A stretch of 15,275 bases of DNA from positions 1 to 15,275 of the forward strand of contig JAYPEK010000073.1 in the NCBI GenBank assembly GCA_038125725.1. The letters are read 5' to 3'. Of the stretch, positions 1 to 7,521 are shown piece after piece. Every line of letters begins with the position of its first letter. Within the stretch, counting starts at the first letter, position 1. The notes under the pieces were generated by a model. That model had not been told where the DNA came from and ran no database searches. It worked only from the letters and a program-made list of their open reading frames with translations. The position numbers and the translations under genes were made by a program. The stretch is from TMED8 sp038125725. Its GTDB lineage: Bacteria; Pseudomonadota; Alphaproteobacteria; Rhodospirillales; Casp-alpha2.

Positions 1-1
1 C

Positions 2-319
2 GGCGGCGCCGCGCCGGTGGCGCTCACCCGTTGGCGGGTGACGGCCGCCGCCAGCCGGCACCCGCTTGGCGCCTGGCCCGGTGCCGCCTGCTGGCAAGTG
101 GACCTGTTGCGCTGCCGAGGCGGTGGGACCGGCCAATGGTTTGTGGAGTGGTTGGATGAACGAGATGACGCATGGCGTTCGGGACGGGCTATCGGCGGAC
201 GGGACGATGCGTCGGCGCGTGGTTTCCGTCTGGCTGCCCCGCTTCGCGACGGACCTCTGCGTGCGGCGGTGGAAAGCCCGGCCGGCGCCCTCCCCTTGCG
301 GGCCGCGAACGCCAACTGA
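2..319 (+). CDS. imuA: ImuA, C-terminal part (5' end outside window)
   Basis: This is the open frame from base 2 to a TGA at 317-319. It enters from outside the window, so the ATG at 17 is internal and not a start. The visible ~105 residues match the end of ImuA, the RecA-like accessory protein of the ImuA-ImuB-DnaE2 translesion mutasome. They include a TRWRV strand, a WQVDLLRCRGG strand with a following G-W-FVEW segment, and a late GFRLAAPLRDGPL segment before a weakly conserved tail. The RecA-like nucleotide-binding core would lie upstream. In characterised alphaproteobacteria this operon is induced by LexA/RecA; that promoter is not in the window. The frame overlaps the start of imuB by more than 100 bases. 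Identity rests on C-terminal pattern and on the neighbouring genes. Confidence 0.85.
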   Translation, partial: GGAAPVALTRWRVTAAASRHPLGAWPGAACWQVDLLRCRGGGTGQWFVEWLDERDDAWRSGRAIGGRDDASARGFRLAAPLRDGPLRAAVESPAGALPLRAANAN

Positions 320-1811
320 TTTCACCCGCACGCCGCTCGCCAGCGTCGCCGAGGAAAACGGCCACGCGCTGTTGGTCGCCGTCAACCGCGCGGCGGAGAT
401 CGCTGGTCTGCAGCCGGGGCTGCCGCTGGCCGATGCCCGCGCGCTGGTGCCGGACCTCCGAACCGCGCCCGCCGATCCCGAAGGCGAACGCGCCGCGCTC
501 GGCCGGCTGGCGCGCTGGTGCGACCGTTACACGCCCTGGACCGCCGTCGATCCCGACAGCCTCGGCGCCGGTGCCGGCGGGCTCTGGCTGGAGATCACCG
601 GCGCGGCGCATCTGTTCGGCGGCGAGGCGGAACTGCTGGCCGATCTGAGCGCGCGGCTAAGGGCGCTCGGCTATGCGCATCGGCTGGGCGTTGCCGACAC
701 CCCCGGCGCCGCCTGGGCCGTGGCGCGGTTTCAGCCGCCCCTGCAGGCTGCCATTGCCGTCATCCCTGCGGATGGCACGGCAGCCGCCCTGGCGCCGCTC
801 TCGGTGGCGGCGCTCAGGCTGGCGCCGAAAGTGACCGAAGGACTGTTCCGTCTCGGGCTGCGGCGCATCGGACAGCTCGAACGCCGACCGCGCGGGCCGC
901 TGGCGGCGCGTTTCGGCGGTGCGTTGCTTGATCGCCTGGATCAGGCTTTCGGCCGCCGCTCGGAGACCATCGAGCCCAACCGCCCTCCACCGGACCACCA
1001 GGCGCGCATCGCCTTCGCCGAGCCGGTCACGCATCGGAGCGGCATCGAGGCCGCCCTTGAGCGGCTGATCGAAACGCTTTGCGGGCAGTTGGCCACGGCG
1101 CGGGTCGGCGCGCGACGGGTGCGGCTTATCGGCTATAGGGTCGATGGCGGTGTCGCGGAGATCACCGTCGGCACCGGGCGGGCGGTGCGCGAGGCGGCGC
1201 ACCTTCGCCGCCTGTTCGAACAGAAACTGGATGATTTCGACCCCGGCTTTGGCGTCGACGCCCTGGTTCTGGCCGCCACCGTCGCCGATCCGCTGGCGCC
1301 TACCCAATCCTCGCTCACCGGTGACGGCGGCGCCGAGGCACTGGCCTTCCTCATCGACCGGCTGGGCAACCGCCTGGGGCCTGGCCGCGTGCATCGCCTC
1401 GCCCCTGCGCCCAGGCATCCGCCGGAGCATGCGCAAAGCCGGCTTCCAGCAGTCGACGCGGCGCCCTCACCCACAAACGAAGCGGAGGCCGACGAACCGG
1501 CCTCGCCGCGTCCCTTGCAACTGCTGGCGACACCGGAGCCCATCGAGGTCGTGGCGCCGGTGCCGGACCGGCCGCCGGTGATGTTCACCTGGCGCCGGCG
1601 GCGTCACCGGGTGGCGGCGGCCGACGGGCCCGAACGCATTGCTCCCGAATGGTGGCTGGAGGACCCGGCGGCGCTATGGAGCGGCCAGGTGCGCCTGCGC
1701 GACTATTACCGGGTGGAGGACACCGAGGGCCATCGTTTCTGGCTGTTTCGCGCCGGCCTCTACCGTCCCGACCGAGCACCGAAATGGTACATGCACGGGG
1801 TTTTCCCATGA
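156..1811 (+). CDS. imuB: ImuB, inactive Y-family polymerase-like mutasome protein
   Basis: ImuB is the Y-family-like scaffold of the SOS mutasome; it lacks polymerase activity and links DnaE2 and ImuA to the sliding clamp. The N-terminus has the family signature VVSVWLPRFATDL, followed by an A-G-L-x-P-G-x-x-L-A-DARAL segment, a palm-like region with WLEITGAAHLFGGE, and a family-typical end (EWWLEDP, RDYYRVEDTEG, FWLFRAGLY, WYMHGVFP). A QARIAF segment near residue 282 could be a clamp-contact motif, but this is a guess. The start is uncertain. ATG 156 has GGAG at 145-148 with a 7-base spacer. ATG 207 begins right at the conserved MRRRVVSVWLP but has only a weak ribosome site. Length is 551 or 534 residues, near the family norm. 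The gene overlaps imuA out of frame and shares ATGA with dnaE2. Confidence 0.93.
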   Translation: MNEMTHGVRDGLSADGTMRRRVVSVWLPRFATDLCVRRWKARPAPSPCGPRTPTDFTRTPLASVAEENGHALLVAVNRAAEIAGLQPGLPLADARALVPDLRTAPADPEGERAALGRLARWCDRYTPWTAVDPDSLGAGAGGLWLEITGAAHLFGGEAELLADLSARLRALGYAHRLGVADTPGAAWAVARFQPPLQAAIAVIPADGTAAALAPLSVAALRLAPKVTEGLFRLGLRRIGQLERRPRGPLAARFGGALLDRLDQAFGRRSETIEPNRPPPDHQARIAFAEPVTHRSGIEAALERLIETLCGQLATARVGARRVRLIGYRVDGGVAEITVGTGRAVREAAHLRRLFEQKLDDFDPGFGVDALVLAATVADPLAPTQSSLTGDGGAEALAFLIDRLGNRLGPGRVHRLAPAPRHPPEHAQSRLPAVDAAPSPTNEAEADEPASPRPLQLLATPEPIEVVAPVPDRPPVMFTWRRRRHRVAAADGPERIAPEWWLEDPAALWSGQVRLRDYYRVEDTEGHRFWLFRAGLYRPDRAPKWYMHGVFP

Positions 1812-4800
1812 GTGCTTATGCAGAGCTTTGCGTGGCCAGCAACTTCAGTTTCCTGGAGGGCGCCTCGTACCCCGAGGAACTGATGGTCACCGCCGCCGCG
1901 CTTGGGCTCGATGCCATTGCCGTCACCGACACCAACAGCGTCACCGGGCTGGTGCGCGCGCATACGGCGGCGAAACAGGCGGGTATCCGTCTCGTCGTCG
2001 GCTGCCGGCTCGGACTGACCGACGGCCCGGACCTGCTGGCCTATCCGAAAGACCGCGCCGCCTACGGTCGGCTAACGCGCCTTTTGACATTGGGAAAGCG
2101 CCGCGCACCGAAGGGCGAATGTGAGCTGGCGCTTGCCGACGTGATCCGCTCGGGCGATGGCCTGGTCATCGCCGCCGTGGCGCCCCGGCGTTTCGATCCG
2201 GCCCTCGAAGATGCGCTTTTGAAATTGAATCAAGCGTTCAACGACGACCTCTACCTTGCTGTTTCCTATGATTATTCCGGCGGCAACGAAGCCCGCCTGC
2301 AAAGCCTGGCGACACTCGCCGGGAAGCATCGGATCAAGCTTTTGGCCTGCAACGACGTGCGCTATCACAGCGCCGAGCGCAGGCCGTTGCTCGATGTCCT
2401 CACCTGCATCCGCGAGGGCTGCACCGTGCATCAGGCCGGCCGGCGTCTCGCCGCCAACGCGGAACGCCACCTGAAAAGCGCGGCGGAGATGGCGCGGCTG
2501 TTCGCCGCCATGCCGGGCGCCCTCGCCCATGGCCTGGAGATCGCCCGCAAATGCCGTTTCAGCCTGGATGAACTGCGCTACGACTATCCCATCGATCCGG
2601 TGCCCACAGACAGCACGCCGCAGGCGGAACTGGTGCGTCTCGCCTGGGAAGGCGCCAAGGCGCGCTACCCGGACGGCATTCCGGACAAAGTCTCGGCTCA
2701 GATCGCACATGAACTGGACCTGATCGAGGAATTGGGCTTCGCCCCCTATTTCCTCACGGTGCACGATATCGTCCGCTTCGCCGAAGAACGCGGCATCCTC
2801 TGCCAGGGACGCGGGTCGGCGGCCAATTCGGCGGTTTGCTACTGCCTGCGCATCACCGCCGTCGATCCGGCCCGCATCGATCTCCTGTTCGAGCGCTTCG
2901 TCAGCGCCGAACGCGGCGAGCCACCCGACATCGACGTCGATTTCGAGAACGGCCGGCGCGAAGAGGTGATTCAGTACATCTACGGGAAATACGGCCGCGA
3001 ACGTGCCGGCATGACCGCCACGGTCATCACCTACCGGGCCAAGAGCGCCATCCGCGAGACCGGCAAGGCGTTGGGCGTCACCGAGGACGTTATCCTGGCG
3101 CTGCAGGGCGCGGCCTGGCGGCGGTCGTGGGACGACATCACCGACGATCATATCCGCGAGGCCGGTCTCGACCCCGGAGAGCTAATGGTTCGGCGGCTTT
3201 TGGCGCTGGCCGGCGTGCTGCGGGGCTTTCCCAGGCACCTGTCGCAGCATACCGGCGGCATGGTGATGACCAAGGGACGCCTGGACGAGATGGTGCCCAT
3301 CGCCAACGCCGCCATGGACGAGCGTACGGTGATCGAATGGGACAAGGACGACCTGGATGCGCTCGGCATCCTCAAGGTCGATATCCTGGCGCTCGGCATG
3401 CTGACCTGCGTGCAGAAGGCGTTCGGCCTGCTTTCCAGGCATCACGGGCGGAACGTGACGCTGGCCACCATCCCGGCCGAGGACCCGGCCGTCTACGACA
3501 TGCTGTGCGAGGGCGACAGCGTCGGTGTCTTCCAGGTGGAGAGCCGCGCCCAGATGAGCATGCTGCCGCGCCTGAAACCGCGCAATTTCTACGACCTGGT
3601 GATCGAGGTGGCGATCGTGCGCCCGGGCCCGATCCAGGGTGACATGGTGCACCCTTATTTGCGCCGCCGCGACGGCAAGGAGACGGTGGATTTTCCGTCG
3701 AAGGCCCTGGAACGTGTGCTGGGCAAGACGCTCGGCATTCCGCTATTCCAGGAGCAGGCGATGAAAATCGCCATCGTCGCCGCCGGGTTCTCGCCGCAAG
3801 AAGCCGATGCGCTTCGCCGTGCGCTGGCGACATTTCGGCGCTTCGGCGATATCCACAAGTTTCGCGAACGCTTCATCGCCGGCATGCTGGGCAACGGCTA
3901 CGAACTCGATTTCTCCGAGCGCTGCTTCAAGCAGATCGAGGGCTTCGCCGACTACGGCTTTCCGGAATCGCACGCCGCCAGCTTCGCGCTCCTGGTCTAT
4001 GTCTCGGCCTGGCTGAAACGCCATTATCCGGCGGCTTTCACCTGTGCGCTGCTGAATTCCATGCCCATGGGCTTCTACGGACCGGCGCAATTGGTGCGCG
4101 ATCTCAGGGATCACGGCGGCGAGGTGTGGCCCGTCGATATCAATCGAAGCGATTGGGACTGCACGCTGGAACCCGGTTCAGCACCGGACGTGCCGATGCT
4201 CAGGCTCGGTTTCCGCCAGGTCAAAGGCCTGAAGCAGGCGGACATGGAACGGCTGACCGATGCGCGCGCCGGCGGCGCGTTCCGGAGCGCGCACGAACTG
4301 CAGGAACGCACCGGCCTCTCCAAGGCGGTGCTGGAGAAACTGGCGCGGGCCGACGCCTTCGCAGGCCTCGGCCTGACGCGGCGCACGGCACTTTGGGCGA
4401 TCCGCGGCCTCGACGACGCGCCGCCACCGCTGTTCGCCGCCGCCGGGCTCGATCACCGGGGGCTGGAACCGCGGGTGGCTTTGCCGGCGATGGCCTTGGG
4501 CGAGCAAGTGGCCGACGATTACCGCGCGCTGTCGCTGTCGCTCAAAAGTCACCCGCTGGCACTGCTGCGCGATGATTTGGAACGGCGCGGCTGCCTGCCC
4601 TCTCGTGATCTCGTGCATCTGCGGCAAGGTGCCGAGGTGCGCCTGGCCGGGCTGGTGACTACCCGCCAACGCCCGGGCAGCGCCAAGGGCGTGGTGTTCG
4701 TCACCCTCGAAGATGAAACCGCACATGCCAACCTGATCGTCTGGCCCGATGTGTTCGAGCGCTTCCGCCGTCCGGTGCTGGGGGCGCAATTGCTGGAAGT

Positions 4801-4936
4801 GGCTGGCGAGGTACAGAAGGAAGGCCGCGTCATTCACGTGGTCTGCAAGCGCCTCTGGGACCTGACGCCGTGGCTCGGGCGGCTCGATGCGCCGGAAACG
4901 GCGCCCGTGACCATCCGTTCACGCAACTTCCAATGA
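1808..4936 (+). CDS. dnaE2: Error-prone DNA polymerase DnaE2 (ImuC)
   Basis: This is the C-family polymerase alpha paralogue that performs SOS-dependent translesion synthesis and damage-induced mutagenesis with ImuA and ImuB. At 1042 residues it is full length. The N-terminal PHP domain begins ASNFSFLEGASYPEEL and continues with AVTDTNSVTG. The polymerase core has PDIDVDF with Asp374 and Asp376, and LKVDILALG with Asp525; these align with the three catalytic aspartates of E. coli DnaE (401, 403, 555). Other family marks are CQGRGSAANS, HLSQHTGGMV and FADYGFPESHAASFA. A C-terminal OB fold follows (VRLAGLVTTRQRP to EVQKEGRVIHVV). The start ATG overlaps the imuB stop as ATGA, with no strong Shine-Dalgarno, which suggests translational coupling. 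DnaE2 differs from replicative DnaE1 in being shorter and in this operon context. Confidence 0.97.
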   Translation: MSAYAELCVASNFSFLEGASYPEELMVTAAALGLDAIAVTDTNSVTGLVRAHTAAKQAGIRLVVGCRLGLTDGPDLLAYPKDRAAYGRLTRLLTLGKRRAPKGECELALADVIRSGDGLVIAAVAPRRFDPALEDALLKLNQAFNDDLYLAVSYDYSGGNEARLQSLATLAGKHRIKLLACNDVRYHSAERRPLLDVLTCIREGCTVHQAGRRLAANAERHLKSAAEMARLFAAMPGALAHGLEIARKCRFSLDELRYDYPIDPVPTDSTPQAELVRLAWEGAKARYPDGIPDKVSAQIAHELDLIEELGFAPYFLTVHDIVRFAEERGILCQGRGSAANSAVCYCLRITAVDPARIDLLFERFVSAERGEPPDIDVDFENGRREEVIQYIYGKYGRERAGMTATVITYRAKSAIRETGKALGVTEDVILALQGAAWRRSWDDITDDHIREAGLDPGELMVRRLLALAGVLRGFPRHLSQHTGGMVMTKGRLDEMVPIANAAMDERTVIEWDKDDLDALGILKVDILALGMLTCVQKAFGLLSRHHGRNVTLATIPAEDPAVYDMLCEGDSVGVFQVESRAQMSMLPRLKPRNFYDLVIEVAIVRPGPIQGDMVHPYLRRRDGKETVDFPSKALERVLGKTLGIPLFQEQAMKIAIVAAGFSPQEADALRRALATFRRFGDIHKFRERFIAGMLGNGYELDFSERCFKQIEGFADYGFPESHAASFALLVYVSAWLKRHYPAAFTCALLNSMPMGFYGPAQLVRDLRDHGGEVWPVDINRSDWDCTLEPGSAPDVPMLRLGFRQVKGLKQADMERLTDARAGGAFRSAHELQERTGLSKAVLEKLARADAFAGLGLTRRTALWAIRGLDDAPPPLFAAAGLDHRGLEPRVALPAMALGEQVADDYRALSLSLKSHPLALLRDDLERRGCLPSRDLVHLRQGAEVRLAGLVTTRQRPGSAKGVVFVTLEDETAHANLIVWPDVFERFRRPVLGAQLLEVAGEVQKEGRVIHVVCKRLWDLTPWLGRLDAPETAPVTIRSRNFQ

Positions 4937-5009
4937 TTTCCGGTCAGGCGGCTGTCAGCCAAACCGGGTATCACACGAGTGGAATCGGACCAAACTGGTG
5001 GAAGGAACC

Positions 5010-5462
5010 ATGCGAAAGCTGACGTTATTTCTGATCGCGCCGCTCATCGGTATCTGGCTATGCAGTTCCGGCGCCGATGCCGCATCAGAGGGCGTCGTCG
5101 TCAAGCCGAGCGCCTTTTCCGTCAAGGAAACCATGGACCGCCTGGTCGCCGTCCTGGAAGAGAAGAAATTCCAAATCTACGCCCGGGTCGACCACGGCAA
5201 CACGATAACCGCCGAGGCCGAACTCCTGATCTACGGCACACCCAAGATTTCGACCCCCCTGATGAGCGCCAATATCCTCGCCGGCCTGGATTTTCCCATG
5301 CGGACTCTTGTCTACAAGGACGCCGAGGGACAGGTGTTCCTGGTCTACGACCACCCCGGCTATATCGCGCGCCGCCACGAGATCGAGGGGCACAACCGTC
5401 TCGTCGGCGCCATCAGCCGGATCCTCACGAACTTGACGGATCAGGCGATTAAGGACAAATAA
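5010..5462 (+). CDS. Secreted DUF302 domain protein
   Basis: This is a 150-residue protein of the DUF302 family. The family has no established biochemical role, though members often sit near redox, copper or thiosulfate genes. An N-terminal Sec signal is visible: positive MRK, a hydrophobic run to about residue 22, and a likely cleavage after ADA. The Cys in IWLC does not make a convincing lipobox, so a free periplasmic protein is favoured over a lipoprotein. DUF302 marks include ETMDRLVAVLEEKKFQIYARVDHG, a LLIYGTPKISTPLM segment (family pattern G-x-P-x-x-x-T-P-L-M), and FPMRTLVYKDAEGQVFLVYDHP. ATG 5010 was chosen because GGAAGGA lies at 5000-5006, although spacing is short; an in-frame GTG at 4998 would add four residues. 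The CopD-like gene follows after 7 bases, so the two are probably co-transcribed. Confidence 0.85.
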   Translation: MRKLTLFLIAPLIGIWLCSSGADAASEGVVVKPSAFSVKETMDRLVAVLEEKKFQIYARVDHGNTITAEAELLIYGTPKISTPLMSANILAGLDFPMRTLVYKDAEGQVFLVYDHPGYIARRHEIEGHNRLVGAISRILTNLTDQAIKDK

Positions 5463-5469
5463 TGGCGGC

Positions 5470-5934
5470 ATGTCAGCCTTAGCCATCGCCATTCACGCCG
5501 TTGCCGCCGTCATCTGGGTCGGCGGCATGTTCTTCGCCTATCAGATTCTGCGCCCGGCCATGTCGATCCTGGACGGCCCGCCGCCGCGATTGAAGCTGTG
5601 GCTCGGCGTGTTCGACCGGTTCTTCCCTTGGGTATGGGCCGTGGTCATCGCCCTGCCGCTGAGCGGCTATTTCCAGATTTATTCGGACTACGGCGGCATG
5701 GACGGCGTCGGCCCGCACATCCACATCATGCAGGGCATCGGCTGGCTGATGATCCTGCTTTACTGGTTCCTCTACTTCGGGCCTTACGCCAAGTTCAAGG
5801 CGGCCGTCGGCGAAGAGAACTGGCCCGCCGCCGGCGCCCAGCTCAACTGGATCCGACGAGTCGTCGGCACCAACCTGATCCTCGGCCTGATCACCATCGC
5901 CGTTGGCGCCTCAGGCCGGCTTTGGGTCCTGTAA
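5470..5934 (+). CDS. CopD-like four-helix membrane protein
   Basis: This is a 154-residue integral inner-membrane protein. Four hydrophobic helices are visible: about residues 3-26 (IHAVAAVIWVGGMFFAY), 49-67 (FPWVWAVVIALPLSGYF), 84-104 (MQGIGWLMILLYWFLYF) and 130-150 (VGTNLILGLITIAVGASG). The first helix has the H-x6-W-x-G pattern common to CopD-like and related putative copper or haem membrane proteins. The HIHIMQG segment before helix 3 adds two more possible ligand histidines. CopD proteins are linked to copper uptake or tolerance, but for short stand-alone members like this the substrate is unknown. It lies 7 bases after the DUF302 gene and likely shares its transcript. GGCGG just upstream is a modest ribosome site. 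Confidence 0.8.
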   Translation: MSALAIAIHAVAAVIWVGGMFFAYQILRPAMSILDGPPPRLKLWLGVFDRFFPWVWAVVIALPLSGYFQIYSDYGGMDGVGPHIHIMQGIGWLMILLYWFLYFGPYAKFKAAVGEENWPAAGAQLNWIRRVVGTNLILGLITIAVGASGRLWVL

Positions 5935-6075
5935 TCTAGCCTTGCAAACGATGAATGCCGCACCGCGAGAACGCGGAGGGTATTCAACTTATGGGTTGCA
6001 ACCGAACCCCTAAAACCGAAACAATATTCGCGTTAAGCAATACTACCTCGTCGTTGATCTGAGGGGTCACGCATA
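5935..6075 (+). other. Intergenic region before the LysM-like gene
   Basis: This is the longest gap in the window (141 bases), between the CopD-like gene and the LysM-like gene. It is more AT-rich than the flanking DNA towards its right end. It contains a perfect 10-base palindrome, GGTTGCAACC at 5994-6003, and a short inverted repeat around CCGCGAGAACGCGG at 5963-5976. A promoter for the next two genes probably lies here, but I see no convincing paired -35 and -10 boxes. GAGGGG at 6061-6066 is a plausible ribosome site for the TTG start at 6076, with a 9-base spacer. Confidence 0.4.
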
Positions 6076-6729
6076 TTGCGAATCCACCACGCTGGATATA
6101 GGCCGTTCATTGCGCTGAGCACGTTCCTTTTCCTCTGCGCCGCGCTGATCCCGAAGCAAGCGGCCGGCTGGCAAAAAATCGGCGATCTCATTCTGGTAGA
6201 AGAAGGAGATACGCTCTCGGCGATATCCTTTCGTCTGTCCGGAGACCCGAACGGATATGTGGACCTTCTCAAGCGTTGCGTACCCTGGAGCGAACTCAAA
6301 GACTTTGACTTGATATTTCCGGGTATGGTTCTCGATTGCTCAAACAGGCCCCAGCACACAGACGCTTCGGGTCAATTCCCTACTGCCGTTTACGGACAAG
6401 AGGCATTGGACCAACTGAAAGGCTTGAGAAGCGATTTGCAGACCGCGCTGTGCGAGGCCTCAACCGTTAGCAATTCGGCGAACAAGGAATGCGTCATCCA
6501 CAGGCAGGCATCGGTGAAGAAGGAATTGTCCAATAAGCTCGAAATGATCGAGTTCAAGTTGGCCAAAGTGATTTCGTATCTGAAGGACATATTGGATTCA
6601 TCTCCCTCCGGGTTCTGGGACATCTATGTATGGCCGATTTTCGTCGGGGCATTAGGCACCCTTCTTTCCGGCGGCGCTATCTGGGTGTTTGGTCTTATTC
6701 GTGATGATTTGGGATGGGGCGATGGTTGA
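6076..6729 (+). CDS. Unknown envelope protein with LysM-like domain and C-terminal TM helix
   Basis: I do not recognise this 217-residue protein as a named family. A signal sequence or anchor spans about residues 10-30 (FIALSTFLFLCAALIP). Residues 36-88 look like a LysM peptidoglycan-binding module: DLILVEEGDTLSAISFRLSG, a middle Y-x-D-L-L-K-R-C, and a closing I-F-P-G-M-V-L-D-C. A charged helical stretch at about 145-172 may form a coiled coil. A C-terminal helix at about 183-207 (WPIFVGALGTLLSGGAIWVF) ends in a short acidic tail. Four Cys (68, 88, 126, 139) fall in the predicted periplasmic part and could pair. The start is TTG 6076: an in-frame stop at 6055-6057 and no nearby ATG leave little choice, and GAGGGG precedes it. 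Codon use is AT-richer than its neighbours. It overlaps the next gene by 8 bases. Confidence 0.72.
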   Translation: MRIHHAGYRPFIALSTFLFLCAALIPKQAAGWQKIGDLILVEEGDTLSAISFRLSGDPNGYVDLLKRCVPWSELKDFDLIFPGMVLDCSNRPQHTDASGQFPTAVYGQEALDQLKGLRSDLQTALCEASTVSNSANKECVIHRQASVKKELSNKLEMIEFKLAKVISYLKDILDSSPSGFWDIYVWPIFVGALGTLLSGGAIWVFGLIRDDLGWGDG

Positions 6730-7462
6730 GAAAACTCCGTGGACACGGTTTCTGGAGAAATTGGGGGTGCTGATTTTGGTTTTCGTGGTCCTGGCATCTG
6801 GAACCTATTTGTACAGGTCACAATCTCACCAGGAACAATCGCCGAGAATCCGCGAACTATCTGAAACCATCGACCCTCCGGCGTCCCGCAACAAAGAACC
6901 CGGCGACCGAGTATTCACGAAAACAGGAACGTCAACGGGGCCTGGCCTGATATCGTTGCTATTGTCATTCCTGTCTTCCGTCATCGCGCTCGGTGCGGCC
7001 GTCGTCGGGTTTTATTTTGGCCGACGTAACAGTCCCGTCGGCAAACCGGCGGAGGTGAACAGCCGTCTCGTTCACGCCCGAATCAACGTTTATTTAGATC
7101 TCGGGCGGAAACTCGAAGCGTTGCTCGGCATTGTCATGGCCGTCTCCCATGCCGATCACCCCAAAGGACCGGAGTTGATCGTGGAACTCCAAAAGACATT
7201 GTTTTCCTTGGAAGCCGACATCGCGGCGACCAGCGCCATTTGGTCCGGCGCCTGCCTCCAAGAATTCAGGGGCTTTTTCGACCGGGTCCGTGAGTTTCTG
7301 TCGGAAGCCGAAGAACAACGTAACGACAGGCTCACCGACTTGCCCTATCTGACGAAAAGGGTCGAAAACCAGTACGAGACGCTCCAACTGGAAATATCCC
7401 GCGACATCGGTGCCCGGGAAACGCTCTCCACCAAGGACGAACTGGCCTCGGTCAAATATTAG
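6722..7462 (+). CDS. Unknown two-TM membrane protein with helical cytoplasmic tail
   Basis: This is a 246-residue protein without a recognised family. Two hydrophobic helices are visible, about residues 13-31 (LGVLILVFVVLASGTYLY) and 73-99 (GLISLLLSFLSSVIALGAAVVGFYFG), the second followed by RR. By the positive-inside rule both termini would be cytoplasmic, with a polar loop of about 40 residues outside. The remaining ~145 residues are mostly predicted helix (LDLGRKLEALLGIVMAV; EFRGFFDRVREFLSEAEE; NQYETLQLEISRDI) and contain one Cys. ATG 6722 was chosen over an in-frame GTG at 6689 because GGGA at 6711-6714 precedes it with a 7-base spacer. The start overlaps the stop of the LysM-like gene, so the two proteins are likely made together and may form a complex. 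GC is again low for the window. No enzyme motif is seen. Confidence 0.7.
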   Translation: MVEKTPWTRFLEKLGVLILVFVVLASGTYLYRSQSHQEQSPRIRELSETIDPPASRNKEPGDRVFTKTGTSTGPGLISLLLSFLSSVIALGAAVVGFYFGRRNSPVGKPAEVNSRLVHARINVYLDLGRKLEALLGIVMAVSHADHPKGPELIVELQKTLFSLEADIAATSAIWSGACLQEFRGFFDRVREFLSEAEEQRNDRLTDLPYLTKRVENQYETLQLEISRDIGARETLSTKDELASVKY

Positions 7463-7466
7463 TCCT

Positions 7467-7490
7467 GCCGGATTGGCCGGCCATTATTTT
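7467..7490 (+). terminator. Possible weak terminator between convergent genes
   Basis: GCCGG at 7467-7471 and CCGGC at 7477-7481 can form a 5-bp GC stem with a 5-base loop, starting 5 bases after the stop of the two-TM gene. ATTATTTT follows directly. The position, between convergent genes, suits a terminator. The stem is short and the U-tract interrupted, so this is tentative. Confidence 0.35.
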
Positions 7491-7521
7491 CAGCATCGGT
7501 TCGCGTCGCCAAACCGTGCGC

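Noticed and set aside
17..66. ATG 17 as the start of a small gene, and ATG 66 as the imuB start
   Set aside because: The frame of ATG 17 is open back to the window edge and encodes ImuA sequence from base 2. ATG 66 would add 30 residues with no ImuB-like sequence ahead of the better-supported ATG 156 or 207.
2072..3151. A 359-residue open frame on the minus strand inside dnaE2
   Set aside because: It is antisense to well-conserved DnaE2 polymerase sequence and has no recognisable domain. Long antisense frames are expected in GC-rich coding DNA.
4937..5009. Short inverted repeat GGCT-GTC-AGCC after dnaE2 as a terminator
   Set aside because: The 4-bp stem is very short and no T-run follows.
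5955..6062. A 35-codon open frame ahead of the LysM-like gene that could be a leader peptide
   Set aside because: There is no ribosome site before its ATG, no recognisable composition such as a run of one amino acid, and no attenuator structure after it.
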